A stretch of DNA of 64,000 nt from Flammula alnicola. Its lineage: Eukaryota > Basidiomycota > Agaricomycetes > Agaricales > Strophariaceae. Position numbers and translations under genes: made by a program. The DNA is taken from assembly GCA_015499995.1 (NCBI GenBank), contig JADNRV010000119.1, forward strand, positions 1 to 64,000, read 5' to 3'. Under the pieces are notes generated by a model. That model saw only the letters and a list, made by a program, of their open reading frames with translations, was not told where the DNA came from and searched no databases. Shown here in pieces: positions 34,174 through 47,034 of the stretch; position 1 is the stretch's first letter, and each line of letters opens with the position of its first letter.

Positions 34174-35780
34174 TATCAACATCTTTCTTGAGAAATAATA
34201 CTCTATTTTTCTGACTGACAATCTGGCTCATTGATGGACTTCGACGAACCACAATGTAATAGGCAAAGATGGCTGAGATAACTTATTATATGAAGACACT
34301 TTTAATTGAGAAAAGATACAAAAGACAAGTTTAGCCAGCTAAAGATAATATACTAAAGACGTAGACCCTCCAAAGATGTTCCAAAGACAAGTCAATCCGA
34401 GAGAAGAAGTCAAAGATGCTTTCTCAGAGACGAAGATACCAAAGACCAACCGGACATTTTCCTGATGTCCGACAGGCATTTAGCCTGTGTAAGCCTGTAA
34501 TACAGACATACATACATAGTTAACTTCAATCATTATCACATATGAGGACACTTCTAGCAACTCACTCAAAGTCAGAAGTCAGAACAGTTCCGACGAGGTC
34601 GGAGGAATATCGGATGGTGATGTTCGTAATTTGGGTACGGATGCCACAAATACGTACTATATATGTATCGCCCTTTCTTCGCCAATGAAATGGTCCGTGT
34701 CATGGTTGAACATTGAGGCTGGGTTGAGCCTCACTTCAAGAAAGAAGATACGTAGCGCTCATGTTTCTGAGAGTATAATTATATTGGTGTGGGCAGCAAC
34801 TAGCTGCTAACTTGGCGAAGGGTAGCGCAAGTTTGAGCAAGTAGGTGGATGATTCAAGCTGAAGGTGCGACTGGCTGGACAAATGCACATAATGTTGTCA
34901 AATAGTCGCTCTTCTATGTTTCTACTGCTGAAATACGCCGAACCATGGAGCCTTGTGTCTTTCCGCAATGGGAGAAGCACCAAGAAAAAAGGCTTCAGCG
35001 TTGTAAGGGGTATCACAAAGTACAAATTTAAAAAACATATGAGGTGGTAGTAAATCATGCAAGAGCATTTTTATATGTTGGAATTGAACAAAACTTGGAG
35101 GTATATAAAGTATATAATAAAGCAGGAAAATTGGAACGTGTATGACCTTTGAAAGGGATGCACGTAAGTAAAGCACAAGAAAGGAATTATCACCACCACA
35201 ACTTCAACGACCACGATTCCCGCACCGCGTCTATGCCAACTACCCGAAAACAAGAAGAGGAAAGCAGGGAGGGGAGGGGAGAGAAATAGGAATAAAGATA
35301 ACTAGTGTGGTGGGGTGAATGAAAACACGTCACGGTACCTCGCGCGACCGCAAAGGAAAGTCGAGCAAGAACCCAGCTCGCACCATCGAAAAAAGGTAAT
35401 AATCGAAATCAGCTCCCGTCCGTCCCCCGATCCACGAGGAGAACGAGAACGTCGTGGAGTCAGAGAGGAGACGCGTAGTTCGTCCTTCGTCCAGCGTTCG
35501 GCGTTCGCCTCGAATCCTCCTCCGAGACCACGAGAAGTACCCCGGCATACATACGTACATATCATAGATGTCGACAAGCAACGTCGCGTAGCGCGTAAAG
35601 GGCATGAAGAAAAGCAAAGAAAAAAGAGGGGAAGGAATATAAGAAATGGGGTATGTAGTAGTATCGATTCCATGAAGCAAAAGCAAGAAGAAATGCTCTC
35701 CAAGAAAATCAGAGAAGAAGAATCATTTGTGGTTGGGTAGCCCGTCGGTAGGTTGTCGGCCAAGAAAGACGAGAAAGGAC
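34174..35780. other. No gene recognised
   Basis: AT-rich DNA with repeated AAAGA words around 34290-34450 follows the Plavaka stop and may hold the rest of that element. Frames near 35300-35740 on both strands are low-complexity and overlap the 3' flank of the next minus-strand gene. Confidence 0.45.
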
Positions 35781-38127
35781 TTAGATACCCCCATAGGCGT
35801 CCTCAGGATCATACATAGAATACACCGTATTGCGTTTCTTCTCACCGCCCATCACAGCAGCACTCTGCTCGCTCTTCACCACCCCAGCATCAAACGACTT
35901 CGTAGCAGCCGCCGGCGGGGGCGACGGCATCCCAAAGCTCGACGCCAGCGGGCTAGGCGTAGTCGGGAACCGACTGCCGGTAGCCGTCAACATCCCACCA
36001 ACAGCATCACTACTCCTCGCCCCCGGCCCTGTCCCCAACATAGGGTACCCGCCGACCGAAACGCGCGACTCGACGTTGATCTCCGGCAGAGTGGGCGGCA
36101 GAGAGTCGATGCGGTACCGCGAGGTCGGCGTGAGCGCGGGCGAGGGCGGGACGGGGAACTCGAGCGGTGCGACCTGGTCCTGCGAGCCGAAGCTCTCGCC
36201 CGACACGGGCCTTGTGTGCTCCTGGGACGTCTCGAGGTGGCGGTGGTCGAAGGCGTACTGTCCGCCAGGGCTGGGCGGCGCGGAGGCCGGGTCGGCGAAG
36301 GGCGATACACCATCAGCAGCATCGGAGGAGAACTTGGGTGGGGGCAAAGGCGGCAGCTCGCGTTCAAGCGCGGCAGTGTGCAGACCCTCGGGGACCTCGG
36401 TGTTGAGCCTCCGCGAGATTTCGACATATTGGGCAGCTTGGTAGGGCGAGACGCTGGACCGGTTGAGATCGACGTAGTCGTTTGCCGGGAGGCTTTCTCT
36501 GCGCATGACGGTAGGCGATCCGGGCTGGCCCTGGCCCTCAGAAGACTGCGAATGCGACGATGCTTGACGGGTGAGAACGGGATACGCAGCGGCAGCGCCA
36601 ACCGGAGGTTGATGAGGATTTTCAAATTGGTACTGCTCTCGCGGAGAGACCGGAGAGAAGGGCGACTGGGCAGATGGAGCGGCAGGGTACAAGGGGTACG
36701 CAGAATTAGGCGTCATCGGAGACGGCGCATTGTTCATGACCTGTCCTGGGGCGAACGACTGGAAGCTGGCCGCATATCCCGCATAGCTCTCAGGGTATCC
36801 TACAGAGTCGTGGTTGTAAGCAGGACCGGGATAACCGTACTGGGTGCCAAAAGTGGGCGCGGGCGACGCGAGGTGTCGTTCGATCATCGTCGGAGGACGA
36901 GGGTTGAACCCCCGCGCGACAGTGTCGTCGTGGGTCGGCGGATCGTTAAGCATCACAGCGGAACGACGGAAATCTTGTTCGTCGAAGCCTCCATCGTTGT
37001 CGCGTTTCCTGGAGCGGCGCTACAGGAAGTACATGTTAATTAATTAAGCGAGTATTGGTCACGAAACAAGGATAGCGCACGATGAAGAAAGTTACAGCGA
37101 AGACAAGGGCTGCGATGGCCACGATTCCGGCACCGATTCCGCCAACTACCGCACCAGTGCTGGTCCCAGAAGAAGCTGCGGGCGTGCTTGAGGCGCTTGC
37201 CGCTGCGGACGTGAACGAAGAAGTGGATCTTGTAACGGAAACCGTCACCATTGCGGTTTGTGTGGGCATCGTAGTGATGAGTTCCGGGGTTGACTATATA
37301 TATGCATAAATTGAGATATTAAAGCTAAGACACGAGAACAAAACAAACTAACAGAGGTTGTGGTCACTACGACTGGGGTGGTCGACGTCGTGGTGGGTAA
37401 GGCAGAAGAGGTCGTCGTACTTGTCGTGGTCGAAGACGACGACGATGAGACAGACGACAACGTGGATGACGACGTCTGCACAGTAGAAGAACTTGAAGGT
37501 GTAGGCAAGCTGATGACATTGGTCGTAGTAGCAGGTGGGACTGATAAAAAAAACAAGAGATTCCGTCAGCGGGTTAATTCCTAGAGGAAAAAAAGACAAA
37601 AGGGAGGTGGCAGGAGAAGCCCAAAGCCACCGAACGTTTATACAAAGCACAAATGCGACGGCAAAATGCACAAATACTAATTACTGACGGCGATGTTTGA
37701 AACCTTTACCATCAGTGGGCTGATTAAAGATGGCAGTTGGGTCAAACCCAAGCTGAGGAGCCGGGTTTGGCGCACGTCGCTGAGCAGCCGCTACAGCATG
37801 ACGATGACGAAGGTTCTGCGACAAAGTCATCTCTATTCCCTTCTTGTCAACTATTTCCCGATAAACGTTGTTGTATTTCACGGCGAAAGTGAGGCGTTGT
37901 CGGATTTGAAGCGGCGGGAGCAAGGAGCGGCAGGGGTATAACGATAGCTGGAAAAAACGAATGTGAAGTTCCCAAGAAGAGGGAAGGGGGGTAAGGGAGG
38001 AGGGGAGAACGTCGACAACGACAACAACGGCGAGAAGGAGAGAAATGAAAGTCGATGAAAAGGAGCGGATTGGCACGAACCGCGTGAGGGCACAATAATT
38101 CCCACGGCCCATTGACACGGTTGCCAT
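35781..38127 (-). CDS. Single-pass membrane protein, Ser/Thr-rich ectodomain
   Basis: Four exons (38127-37710, 37540-37353, 37293-37081, 37019-35781) join in phase into 685 residues. The N-terminus has a hydrophobic stretch (FISLLLAVVVVVDVL) that can act as signal anchor or signal peptide. After it the open frame may contain a further in-frame intron (GT at about residue 40 to a TTTTCCAG acceptor). A mucin-like Ser/Thr region follows, then one membrane segment (VVGGIGAGIVAIAALVFAVTFFI) and a basic stop RRSRKR. The cytoplasmic tail of about 400 residues is rich in Pro, Ser, Tyr and Gln, with SPVSP, LPPLPPP and PSPALTP motifs and MYDPEDAYGGI at the end. This resembles fungal wall-sensor architecture (stalk, one helix, disordered tail), but family membership is not shown. 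Confidence 0.75.
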
Positions 38128-40089
38128 CGTGGCGACCAAGGATCAAAAAATTATCAACCTTGCCGCGCGCTTGCCGTATGAACCTCAGTAAATCTAAAAA
38201 TCAGGTGTATGTAAGCTAAATGTTCGAGAATAGTCGAGTATACAATTACCTGACCAATTTGTCGTCTGTATCGACTATAGTCGGACTAGGGTTCTGCCAG
38301 AATACTCATGGGTAAGTCAGGCTGCGTAAGGTGCCAAGCCTTGCCAAGCAACCCACAGCCATCCTTACAGTCAAGTTGAAGTCAGGTTTATAGTCATGTT
38401 CCTCTCATTTCTGTCTTTTCGAAGTCAGTGTATAGTCATGTCCCTTGTTTCTACTAGTCAGGGCGCAGTCAGTTATGCATATGGTCATAGTCAGCTTAAA
38501 TCCGGTAAGTGTCCGGTATTTGACGGTTAATAGTCTTCGCTTTCCCACTGCTGCCATTCCATAGCACAAAAGTATATTATGATAGATGTAAATTAAACAA
38601 CAATATGAGCATAAGAATACAGGAATAAAACAGCTATAAGAATCTCCGGAGTCCGATACTCAAGTTATATTTTCAGATGAGGTCTTCTTGCCTTCTCTCC
38701 GCTCGTCAAGCTGAAAAAAACATAATGAGCGCAGCTACGGTGAAAAGACAGTCTCGACGAACCATTTTCTGGAACTCGAGGCAAATGGACGCCGGTTGAG
38801 TACAGCAGCGCGAGTCTTTCAAGATAGAGGAAATAAGATCTGGTACTGCCGCCAGCGTACCTTATGATCAGTATGCATAATACAGAGATTCTCGTGGCCG
38901 AAAACATACCGTGTTTTGTGGGCTGGGCCGTTCTGCGATGTACCTGCTGTCCGGTAGCCCTTCCATTCATGGTCGTCGTTCATACCCACAGGTCGTGCGA
39001 AGTGGCGGCGGGATTGGGTGGGGCTGCATAGGCCGCGTAGTTGCTCCTGTGCTGCTCAAATAAGGGGGCGAGGGCGAGATGACAGCCTCAAGCTCTGTTT
39101 CCTGCACGAAATGGGGTTGGAATGGGTTAGTGGTAGCATACGGGGCAGCGAGATTGTTGACGAGGGTGCTCATTACCTCTTTTTTGTTGCCATTGGGCAG
39201 CGCAGTGATGAGGACAAGCCTTCGTGGTTGTCATCATGGTGGCGGTGAGGTGGTTGAAAGAGACAAAGTTCAAACTTCAACGACTTCAATCAACAAGGTC
39301 ACGTGCGTCGGAGTTTCATTTGACTTGGAAGATTTCGATACATCTTCCGATTCTTGAAGGCTTCGAGTCCAACATTCACTGCAGGTTTCGAGCCTTTCAA
39401 CACTACCATTGCTCAGACCGGATTACCATTCTCCACTTTTCCTGATGTTCATACTGAGGAATGTGGAATTGAGAACAATGAGCTTGTAGTAGAAGACGGA
39501 GAAGGTTCAGACGATGATGAGGCTGACTCAATGGTACTTTGACATGTACGGCCACTATGGAATACAGTTACAATCTACGAGACGATTTCATTACTTTTAC
39601 CAAACTCTAACCTGACCAGAGAACACGACTATTATCGGACCTTTACCAGACGTTAATGGGACATATATTTGAGAAAATGTTGCCATCAAATCAGTCTGCA
39701 ACCGTCTGACTGATACATGACTGAAATACAGAAACCAGACTCCGAACGAACATATACGTGAGTCAGCCGGACTTTTGTGATTTACTGAGTATGAACTGTT
39801 GTCCTCTCCTTTCTCACAGACTCCACGTCGACTATGTACTACTTATCTAGAGACAGGCTGACAGGAAACTTGAAAATCTCGTTCTGCAATGGACTCTGAA
39901 AATGCCGAGGGACTCACTGAAGCAGTTGCGCGTCCATGATTTCATGGATTTTCAAAGTTCAAACATCAGATTCACTGGGGTGCAGCGGAGGCCGTTGAGA
40001 ATCAGAAAGATTGTGCCTCAATGTCATGTAAGTACTTACTTGCACATGTACATATGATCTTCCGATTCTTCCTTGATTGCCCCGAAATA
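38128..40089. other. Mostly unassigned; AGTCA-rich stretch
   Basis: The AGTCA word occurs about nine times between 38300 and 38500. Some TGACT words occur near 39700-39770. Fragments of open frame (39079-39542, +), including an acidic end (DGEGSDDDEADS), could be a decayed gene. No family recognised. Confidence 0.4.
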
Positions 40090-40779
40090 CAGCCCTTTGC
40101 ATATTTTTGTGAAAGTCGAAACATTTTTGAGCGCGATCACGTGTTGATGGTGCCTTAACCAAATACGCCCGGCACGGTCGGCACCTGAGACTCCTCCGTC
40201 ATCATCCTACCATTACGCAACCTTTGTGTGCTATCCAACTTGTTTAAGCCCTTATTTTGAAAGTTTTATCGCATGTAATGAGTAGTGTGTATTAATCCCT
40301 GAAAGCCATGGGCTTAAAATCAAGAATTCACAGTGCAGTGAGATGAGATTGGAGTAAGCTATTGAATCCCTACTGGAAGCACAAGACCTTTCATGATTAG
40401 TGGTAGTAATTCAGTCCAGCATAGCATTTTTTTCGATGTGCTGCGTTCTGTAACAGAGGGTTAAAGTTTGAACAGCTTGTGGAGCGCCGTCCTCGACCCT
40501 CGTCAAAAACAAGGATCCAAGAACCAATAAGTACCTTCCTTGAGACACAAACATGCCGTTATATTGCCCGAGAGACGAGACAAGAGACTTATTGAAAATT
40601 AAATACACGACAAAGCAAGATATCATCCTCGAGCGACAGCGACAACGGTTTAGCGACAACCGCCCAAGTGACCTACCCAGAACCTGCCGAGATGTTGCCG
40701 ACGATGTTTGGCCCAGGCACATCAGCACGTGACCGCGCTCAAAAATGTTTCGACTTTCACAAAAATATGCAAAGGGCTG
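40090..40779. mobile_element. 690-bp MITE-like element with ~60-bp inverted ends
   Basis: The ends are near-perfect inverted repeats of about 60 bases. CAGCCCTTTGCATATTTTTG starts at 40090 and its complement ends at 40779; only two mismatches and one indel appear over about 65 bases. TA flanks both ends (40088-40089 and 40780-40781), consistent with a TA target duplication as in Tc1/mariner-type insertions. No transposase is encoded. Confidence 0.82.
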
Positions 40780-41882
40780 TAATGAAAGATCGCTGATCTT
40801 GCTCAGCCAGCGGCTCCGTATATTGACCGGTCTCGATTTCATCGTATTATTGATCACTGGTTTTGTTAGTATTACAGATAGAATGTTATCCCAAGCTAAT
40901 TTATGGCGCCTTGCCACTAGCTACCGCTGGTAGTCACAACTCTTGTAAGCCGCACACTTTGATCAATACCCCACTGCCTCCAGTCTACATGTGTACAGCC
41001 TGGCAGGAACTTACAGGGAAACACTTGAAAATCTTGTGCTGTGGACATCGGGTCACTCCAAGGCGGCTCCCGTCAAGTCGTCAGGCCGAGTGAAAGTGAG
41101 AGTCTCCGGTGTGGGACAGTCAAGAATCAAGATACGCCTTGTTGATGCCGAGAAGAAGCGGCAGCCGTCCTCAAGTCCATGGGTATGGTCAATAACATGA
41201 ATTTCGGTGGACTAGCGATTGGGACGTGAGATTGGGATTATCAATATATCTGAGCTGTAGTGACCGTTGTGGGTGCGGAAACCAACACGGGATTATGCTG
41301 TCAAATCCACTCCGATTGCTGATACGACCTAACATAAGGTCCACGCACGGAGACTCACACGTATTAGTAGTACTTACGGTATTACTGACAGAGATGCTGC
41401 AACTGTAATGAATGGTTCTGAGGTGCGAACGGAGCCCTTCTGTGGCCAGCACAATAAAAACGAGATAAAGATGTAAAATATTCAGATACACGCGAAGGAC
41501 GATGTCATGATGTGGGATGACATGGGAAGGACAATCACGACAAGGGAAAAATATTCCCTCCTTCTTTATAATGAAGTAAACATACGAGTAGATACCGAGT
41601 CAATATGGGCGCTGACTATGAACATAGTTATTCGAGCCGGAGGTGGTTTATTCAGAGGGGATGCCGGCTGTGACTTGTGGGTGCCTACCGCTGCTTCCCT
41701 GTCATTCATTTTCCGACGTCAGCGATACTTTGGATCTATAAATTAAAAGAAGACCCCCCTTTGGACCTTGCATCATTAGCTAATTTCATGTAAGCAAGTC
41801 TCATTGGCTCTCGGAAACGGGGGCGTCGGGTGCGAAGCGCTGGCACGGCGAAGCCGGGGCCAAGCGCAGCTTGTGCTTTGCT
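40780..41882. other. No gene recognised
   Basis: Only short frames occur. Nothing with a recognisable domain or splice chain was seen. Confidence 0.5.
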
Positions 41883-42000
41883 TGTGCTCTACAACACTTC
41901 GGTCGAAATCTTGGAGTCAAAGGCATTCACGAAAGATGATGACGCCCTGGTCTGTCGAATTAAGCAAGAGAAGGACATTTCCAGTATGAGCATTCAAAGT
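41883..42000 (+). pseudogene. Relic of a cytochrome P450 exon
   Basis: About 115 bases match part of exon 11 of the downstream P450 (43757-43880): GTGCTCTACAACACTTCGGT against GTACTCTACAATACTTCAGT, then GAAGGACAT and ATGAGCATTC. Small deletions break the frame. It indicates a former second P450 copy just upstream. Confidence 0.75.
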
Positions 42001-42405
42001 ACGTGATATATCCTTTTTTTTGAAAGCTACATTTCAAGGAAATCGACAGATTTACTCAATGTTGATAACATTTTTGGAAATGTGCGCAGGTTCCACTGAG
42101 ATCTCAATCTGGGCCTCGTAGTCCTGTGCTTTTTTACTCTTTTTAGGGAAATGTGCGCCAAATCCAGCGCGTGGCACCACAGTCTTGGTCCTCGGAATCT
42201 GCTGGATGTCGTCGTAAATGTCTACACGGCCTCTTCTTGGGCCCGCTTCGACCTAAGAAGCGAAGGCGACATATACACACAGTCACGGTGATCATTGATT
42301 TCAGAAAGTATGGACAAACCTTTTTTCTCATGCTTTTTGAAACATATATATAGAGCTTTGACTTCCGTCGATGAACTTACCATCCGAGATTTCCTCTGGC
42401 CCACT

Positions 42406-45037
42406 ATGCTTATCCTTTTCGTCGAAGCGCTCTCTCTATATGTAATAACATGGAGTCTATGGAGAACATTTCGGGAGCGTTTCTTCAAGTCGGCTCTCGA
42501 TAACATAGCGGGCCCTCCTGCGAAATCCTTCTGGACAGGTACTAGTAACAGATCTTATCTTCCACTTTCTAAATATTTACAAAGGGTTTTTATAGGTGTT
42601 TTCCCCCAGGTTTTCAACAATAATGCATGGGAATTTCACAAAGAAATGACTGCAAAGTGTAAGAGAGTCCCTATATCGTTGAAATCTATAGTGAATTCTG
42701 AATATCGTTGTGAATAGATGGTAGCGTTATCAAGCTTAAAGCACTCTTGGGCGTACGTTCATCACGTCGTTATGAGTATTATTTTACAGTGTCTGACCTT
42801 GACCGGTTGACCTTTAGAAAAACGAACTCTTTGTCTTCGACCCCAAGGCATTACACCATATTTTCCTTAAGGTCAGGATATAGCTTGAAAAACTTTACAT
42901 TTTATCTCATCATATCTCGTTCTAGGACCAATACATATTCGAAGAAACAACCCAATTTATCCAGTACGCTGTCATTTTATAGGAATCAGGATGATGCCGT
43001 ATATTAACTGTTCTGTCTCAGATTGCATAGAATCCTGTTCGGTGAAGGGTTATTAGGAACTCTCGGTAAGCGCTTAACTATGTTGGTGCAGTCATGGCTC
43101 TCAGCAAAGATCCCATCGACATCCAGGGAATCAGCACCGCAAGCAAAGAAAGATGCTCAACCCAGTCTTCTCGATCGCGCATATGCGGGACATGAGTACA
43201 TCGGATCTATCTTCGATGTTATTGAAGCGGTACTGATAAGCACGTCTTGTAGTCCCCACGTTCTACGACATAAGTTACAAGGTATGCCTTCAGATAATTC
43301 CTGGGACGTTCTTCTCACTTTACTGCTAGCTTCGGGACACATTTTCCAACAAGGTCAAGGATGGGCCCCACGAGGTCCGCATATTCTCGTCGATTTTGGT
43401 GTCATAATCCAACCTCAGTTTACCTCAGATCGAAGTTATGAACTGGATGACGCGAACCGCGCTCGAGTTGATAGGTCAAAGCGGACTTGGGTACTCTTTC
43501 GACCCACTGACGGAAGATGCCGTCCCTCACCCATTCAGCGAGGCGGTGAAGAACCTTGTGTTTGTGACCCTCTAGACTTTAATGTACACTTAAAACTTTT
43601 TCACTGAATCAACCTTCGCAGACCCACTCTATCCAAAATGAGAGTCGCAACGGCTCTTTTGCTAGTCCCACTCTCCAGGATTGGGCCTCCCGAATTCCGT
43701 CGTTTTGTCATAGATATTCTTCCATGGAAGAATCTCCGTGAACTCAGGGACATCGTGGACGTACTCTACAATACTTCAGTCGAAAATTTCGAATCAAAGA
43801 AGAAGGCATTGGCTGAAGGCGACGAGGCTCTGGCCAACCAAATTGGACAGGGGAAGGATATCATGAGCATTCTCAGTATGCATTCATTGGTTGTATTTTG
43901 TTCATAACTAATACATATACTCAGTGAGAGCAAATATGACCGCCTCGAAAGAAGAAAGCTTGACCCGAGATGAGTTATTAGGTCAAATGGCGTAAGGACT
44001 AGTGTCTGTCTTCATACTCATTAATACTAATCGCCGATCTGAAGGACATTAACATTTGCCGCTATGGATACGACTTCCAGTGCCTTGACACGGCTACTGT
44101 ACCTCCTCGCCACGCATCAAGATGTACAGGACAAGTTGCGCAAAGAAATCAGAGAGGCCAAGGAAGCGGAGGGGGGAGATTTACCTTACGACAAACTGGT
44201 TTCTTTGCCATATCTTGATGCGATTTGTCGAGAAACTCTTAGACTGTACGTCTTATCATTTCCGTTTCCTGATTCCAATGAGCAGTTAAGTGACCTTACT
44301 GCCAGGCATGCGCCAGTTACTATGACAAGGAGAACGTATGTCTAAATCTGATATCTTCCGCCCAGCGTTGATGTCATCTTTTCTTAAACAGGGCTCGACA
44401 GGATGTTGTGCTTCCTCTGTCCAACCCCATCAAAGGATTGGATGGTCAAGAAATTCAAGAAATCTTCGTTCCCAAGAATACAAATATCAACGTCGGCATT
44501 ATGGCTTCCAATCGCAATCCTGAATTATGGGGACCGGATGTTCTCGAGTGGAAACCTGAAAGATGGCTTGAACCTTTGCCGGATGCATTGATTCACGCGC
44601 ACCTTCCAGGCATTTACTCTCATCTGTAAGTCGCTTATTCAAAGACCTCATGCTCTGGGTTTCTAAATAGCTCATAATGTGATCTAGTATGACGTTCATC
44701 GGCGGAGGCAGGGCCTGCATGTAAGTTCATTTCTGAGAAAAATATTCACTGTCTTGCAAGTCATGACTTTAACGGCTACTTCTCAGCGGATTCAAGTTCT
44801 CCCAATTAGAAATGAGTACGTTCATCTTATAAGGCTTTTAAAAACATCTCGAGTCTTATCCTTTTTTTGTCAACCAAATCTTCAGAGGTGGTACTTTTAC
44901 TCTTGATCGAATCGTTCCGATTCTCTCCCACCAAGGACGAAATAGCTTGGCAAATGGCTGCACTTACAATACCGATCGTAGTAGGCAGGAAACCCGACGT
45001 TCCTCAACTTCCCCTTCTCGTGGAACGTGTGGCGTAG
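42406..45037 (+). CDS. Cytochrome P450 monooxygenase
   Basis: Eighteen short exons join in phase into 471 residues: 42406-42538, 42596-42658, 42718-42752, 42818-42871, 42926-42963, 43022-43065, 43127-43195, 43253-43281, 43330-43374, 43429-43559, 43622-43875, 43925-43991, 44045-44245, 44306-44335, 44392-44625, 44688-44720, 44787-44815 and 44886-45037. The N-terminal helix MLILFVEALSLYVITWSLW anchors it to the ER membrane. Then come NIAGPP, HRKQRKMLNPVFSIAHM, the I-helix FAAMDTTSSAL, the ExxR motif ETLRL, WKPERWLEP and the heme loop FIGGGRACIG with the ligand Cys411. All catalytic landmarks are present, so the enzyme should be active if spliced as drawn. The substrate is unknown; fungal members often oxidise lipids, terpenes or xenobiotics. 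A relic of a second copy lies at 41883. Confidence 0.88.
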
Positions 45038-45260
45038 TGGGTGCGGGATTCAACGAGCCTCAAAAGTTACGTTTTCAAAGTACTTCCTGAGCTTAGGAAC
45101 TGCTTTATTTTGAACGAATTTAACCTTTCTGTTTTTCTCCTAAATGGACCCAAGTGGACGCCAACCACTTAATCCAACCAAATACAGCTCTAAACCCGTG
45201 TATATAATTACTGCCTCGATGGTACAAAATGAGTATGCGTGTCTACATGTCAAAAAACCA

Positions 45261-47034
45261 CTATCTCGAGTCCGCCTTGAACTGCCACTGGTACGGATCG
45301 GTACTGACAGGCGTCATCATTGGGGCATCCCTCTGTGTCACAGCCGCTACGAATGTGCCCGACGATGGGCTCCCTGACATTGAACCAGTGCTAGCCGAGG
45401 CAGCTGATGCAGCTGAAGCGGACGCGGACACGGAAGAGCTAGCCGCTGACGCTGACGCCAATGCTGAAGAACTAGACGCCGAAGCTGAAGCGGCGATGCT
45501 GGCGGCGATAGCGGCTGCATTTACCGACGAAGACGGGGCAGCGGCGGAAGAAGATTGAATAGACATGGTCGACGACGCTATGATGGTGGTCCCAGATCCG
45601 ACCGAGATAGGCGGCGCGCTAGACGAAGGCGAGCTCCCATCTCCAACAAGCTCGACGTTTAGCCCACCCGCACTCTGGCTTGCAGAAGCAGCGCTGTTGA
45701 TCGTAGTGGAAGCCGACGAAGCGAAGGACATCGCCGACATAGACCCAGATGCGAAGACCGTCACAGTTTGAGTCATCGTCGTCGTCATTGCGGTCGACGT
45801 GGAGTTCTGCGAATCGACAGGGGGATCGCTAGCGTCAGCCGCTGCGACCTTGCCAGCAGGAATGAAGACCAATGTCACGTTCTGTGCGCTTTTCTGTGAG
45901 TCGTCCCTCGAGCTGAGTGTTGTAGATGTCGCCTGGGCACTCGTAGCTGTTTGGGTCCCGTTCGCAGACGTTGTAGTCGTTGAGTTGTCAGGCAAAGAAG
46001 CTGCTTGGGTGGTGGTGGTGTTTCTGGTCCCATCGTCCTGTCCGTCGAACCAGGTTGGTCGAATCACCCTTGAGGTTGTGTTGTACATGAAAGTTTGGCT
46101 ACTGTGCGGGGAATTGGCGTCATTACATGGTTGCATTGTCATGGGTTCGGGTTGTGGTGGATTGGGATTAAAAGTCGCACAGGAGTGAGGTGAACCTTCA
46201 GGATTTGGAATGAGCAGCATCACCTCCCTGGTATCGCCCGAGTTTGAAGCCACGGGATCTCTGGATGATGAACTGGGGGCATCCACTGGCATCATGTACA
46301 TTTGCGTCTTATTCGTGTCAGAGGCATTGAGGACGGATGTGCCGTTCATATCGGTACGCATGAGGAAGGCAACGAGGCGGGGATCCGTGGAATTATAGAC
46401 ATGGCTCTGTTCTGAATTAACAATTGCTCGAATGATCGCAAAAGATGATTACGTACCATGATACCAACAGTTCCTGCGACACCATGAGAATCCCGCCTTT
46501 GCAGAGTACTGCCACCCTCCTTTACCCGCCATTGAGGGGTCTCTGCCCGCCTTGCGTGAGAAACAATGTAAGCGTTTCCATGGTTATTTGGGATGATAAT
46601 CGACTTGTGTGAGCGTCTGTGGTGGCCTCTGCGCTTTAAACGCCAAAATATTGCGTCAGAAAATCTCGCGAAAGGATTGGTGGGCGAGAAATCGTTCATT
46701 CTCTGAGGGAGAAGGGCGAAGTGTAAGAATCATATCGTAAAACGTGACAATATGGAAGACTCACCACCTTGGTTCTTGTCGTCAGTAACTCGTCGCGTTT
46801 TCCTTGGTACTTGGTAGTGCCAACCCTCTCCTTAGCGTGCCAAGAAAAGACGCGCTGGGTGGGCGAAGAAGGGTCTTTATCGCTGGTGTCGACCACGCCA
46901 TGGAAAGGAGACCGTGGATCCTCGGATGAGCGAGAAATAGCAGCCGCGTAGACTGAAGCAGAGGGAGATATCCAACGAGTTGAAAGGCCGCAGAAGACAA
47001 GAAGAAGAGTGAACCGGGCATCGAGCGCGAGCAT
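45261..47034 (-). CDS. Secreted Ser/Ala/Thr-rich low-complexity protein
   Basis: Three exons (47034-46765, 46702-46457, 46406-45261) give 553 residues. The start MLALDARFTLLLVFCGLSTRW is a good signal peptide. Residues after it are basic and polar, with RHRR-like stretches, including RLKRRGHHRRSHKS near the exon 2 start. The last 380 residues contain many NST/NTT glycosylation sites and then a long Ser/Ala tract (ASASSSSALASASAAS) ending near QWQFKADSR. There is no clear membrane segment. It is probably secreted or wall associated. A large acidic open frame on the other strand is a composition shadow. It is convergent with the P450 gene, with about 220 bases between stops. Confidence 0.75.

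Noticed and set aside
35727..37043. Open frame of 438 codons on the plus strand, Arg-rich
   Set aside because: It is the shadow of the Pro/Ser-rich tail of the minus-strand membrane protein; that gene has consistent exons and a membrane segment.
40411..40917. 168-codon minus-strand frame
   Set aside because: It runs across the border of the MITE, so it cannot be an old conserved gene, and no domain is visible.
45229..45558. Ala/Asp/Glu-rich plus-strand frame
   Set aside because: It is antisense to the Ser/Ala low-complexity region of the secreted protein.
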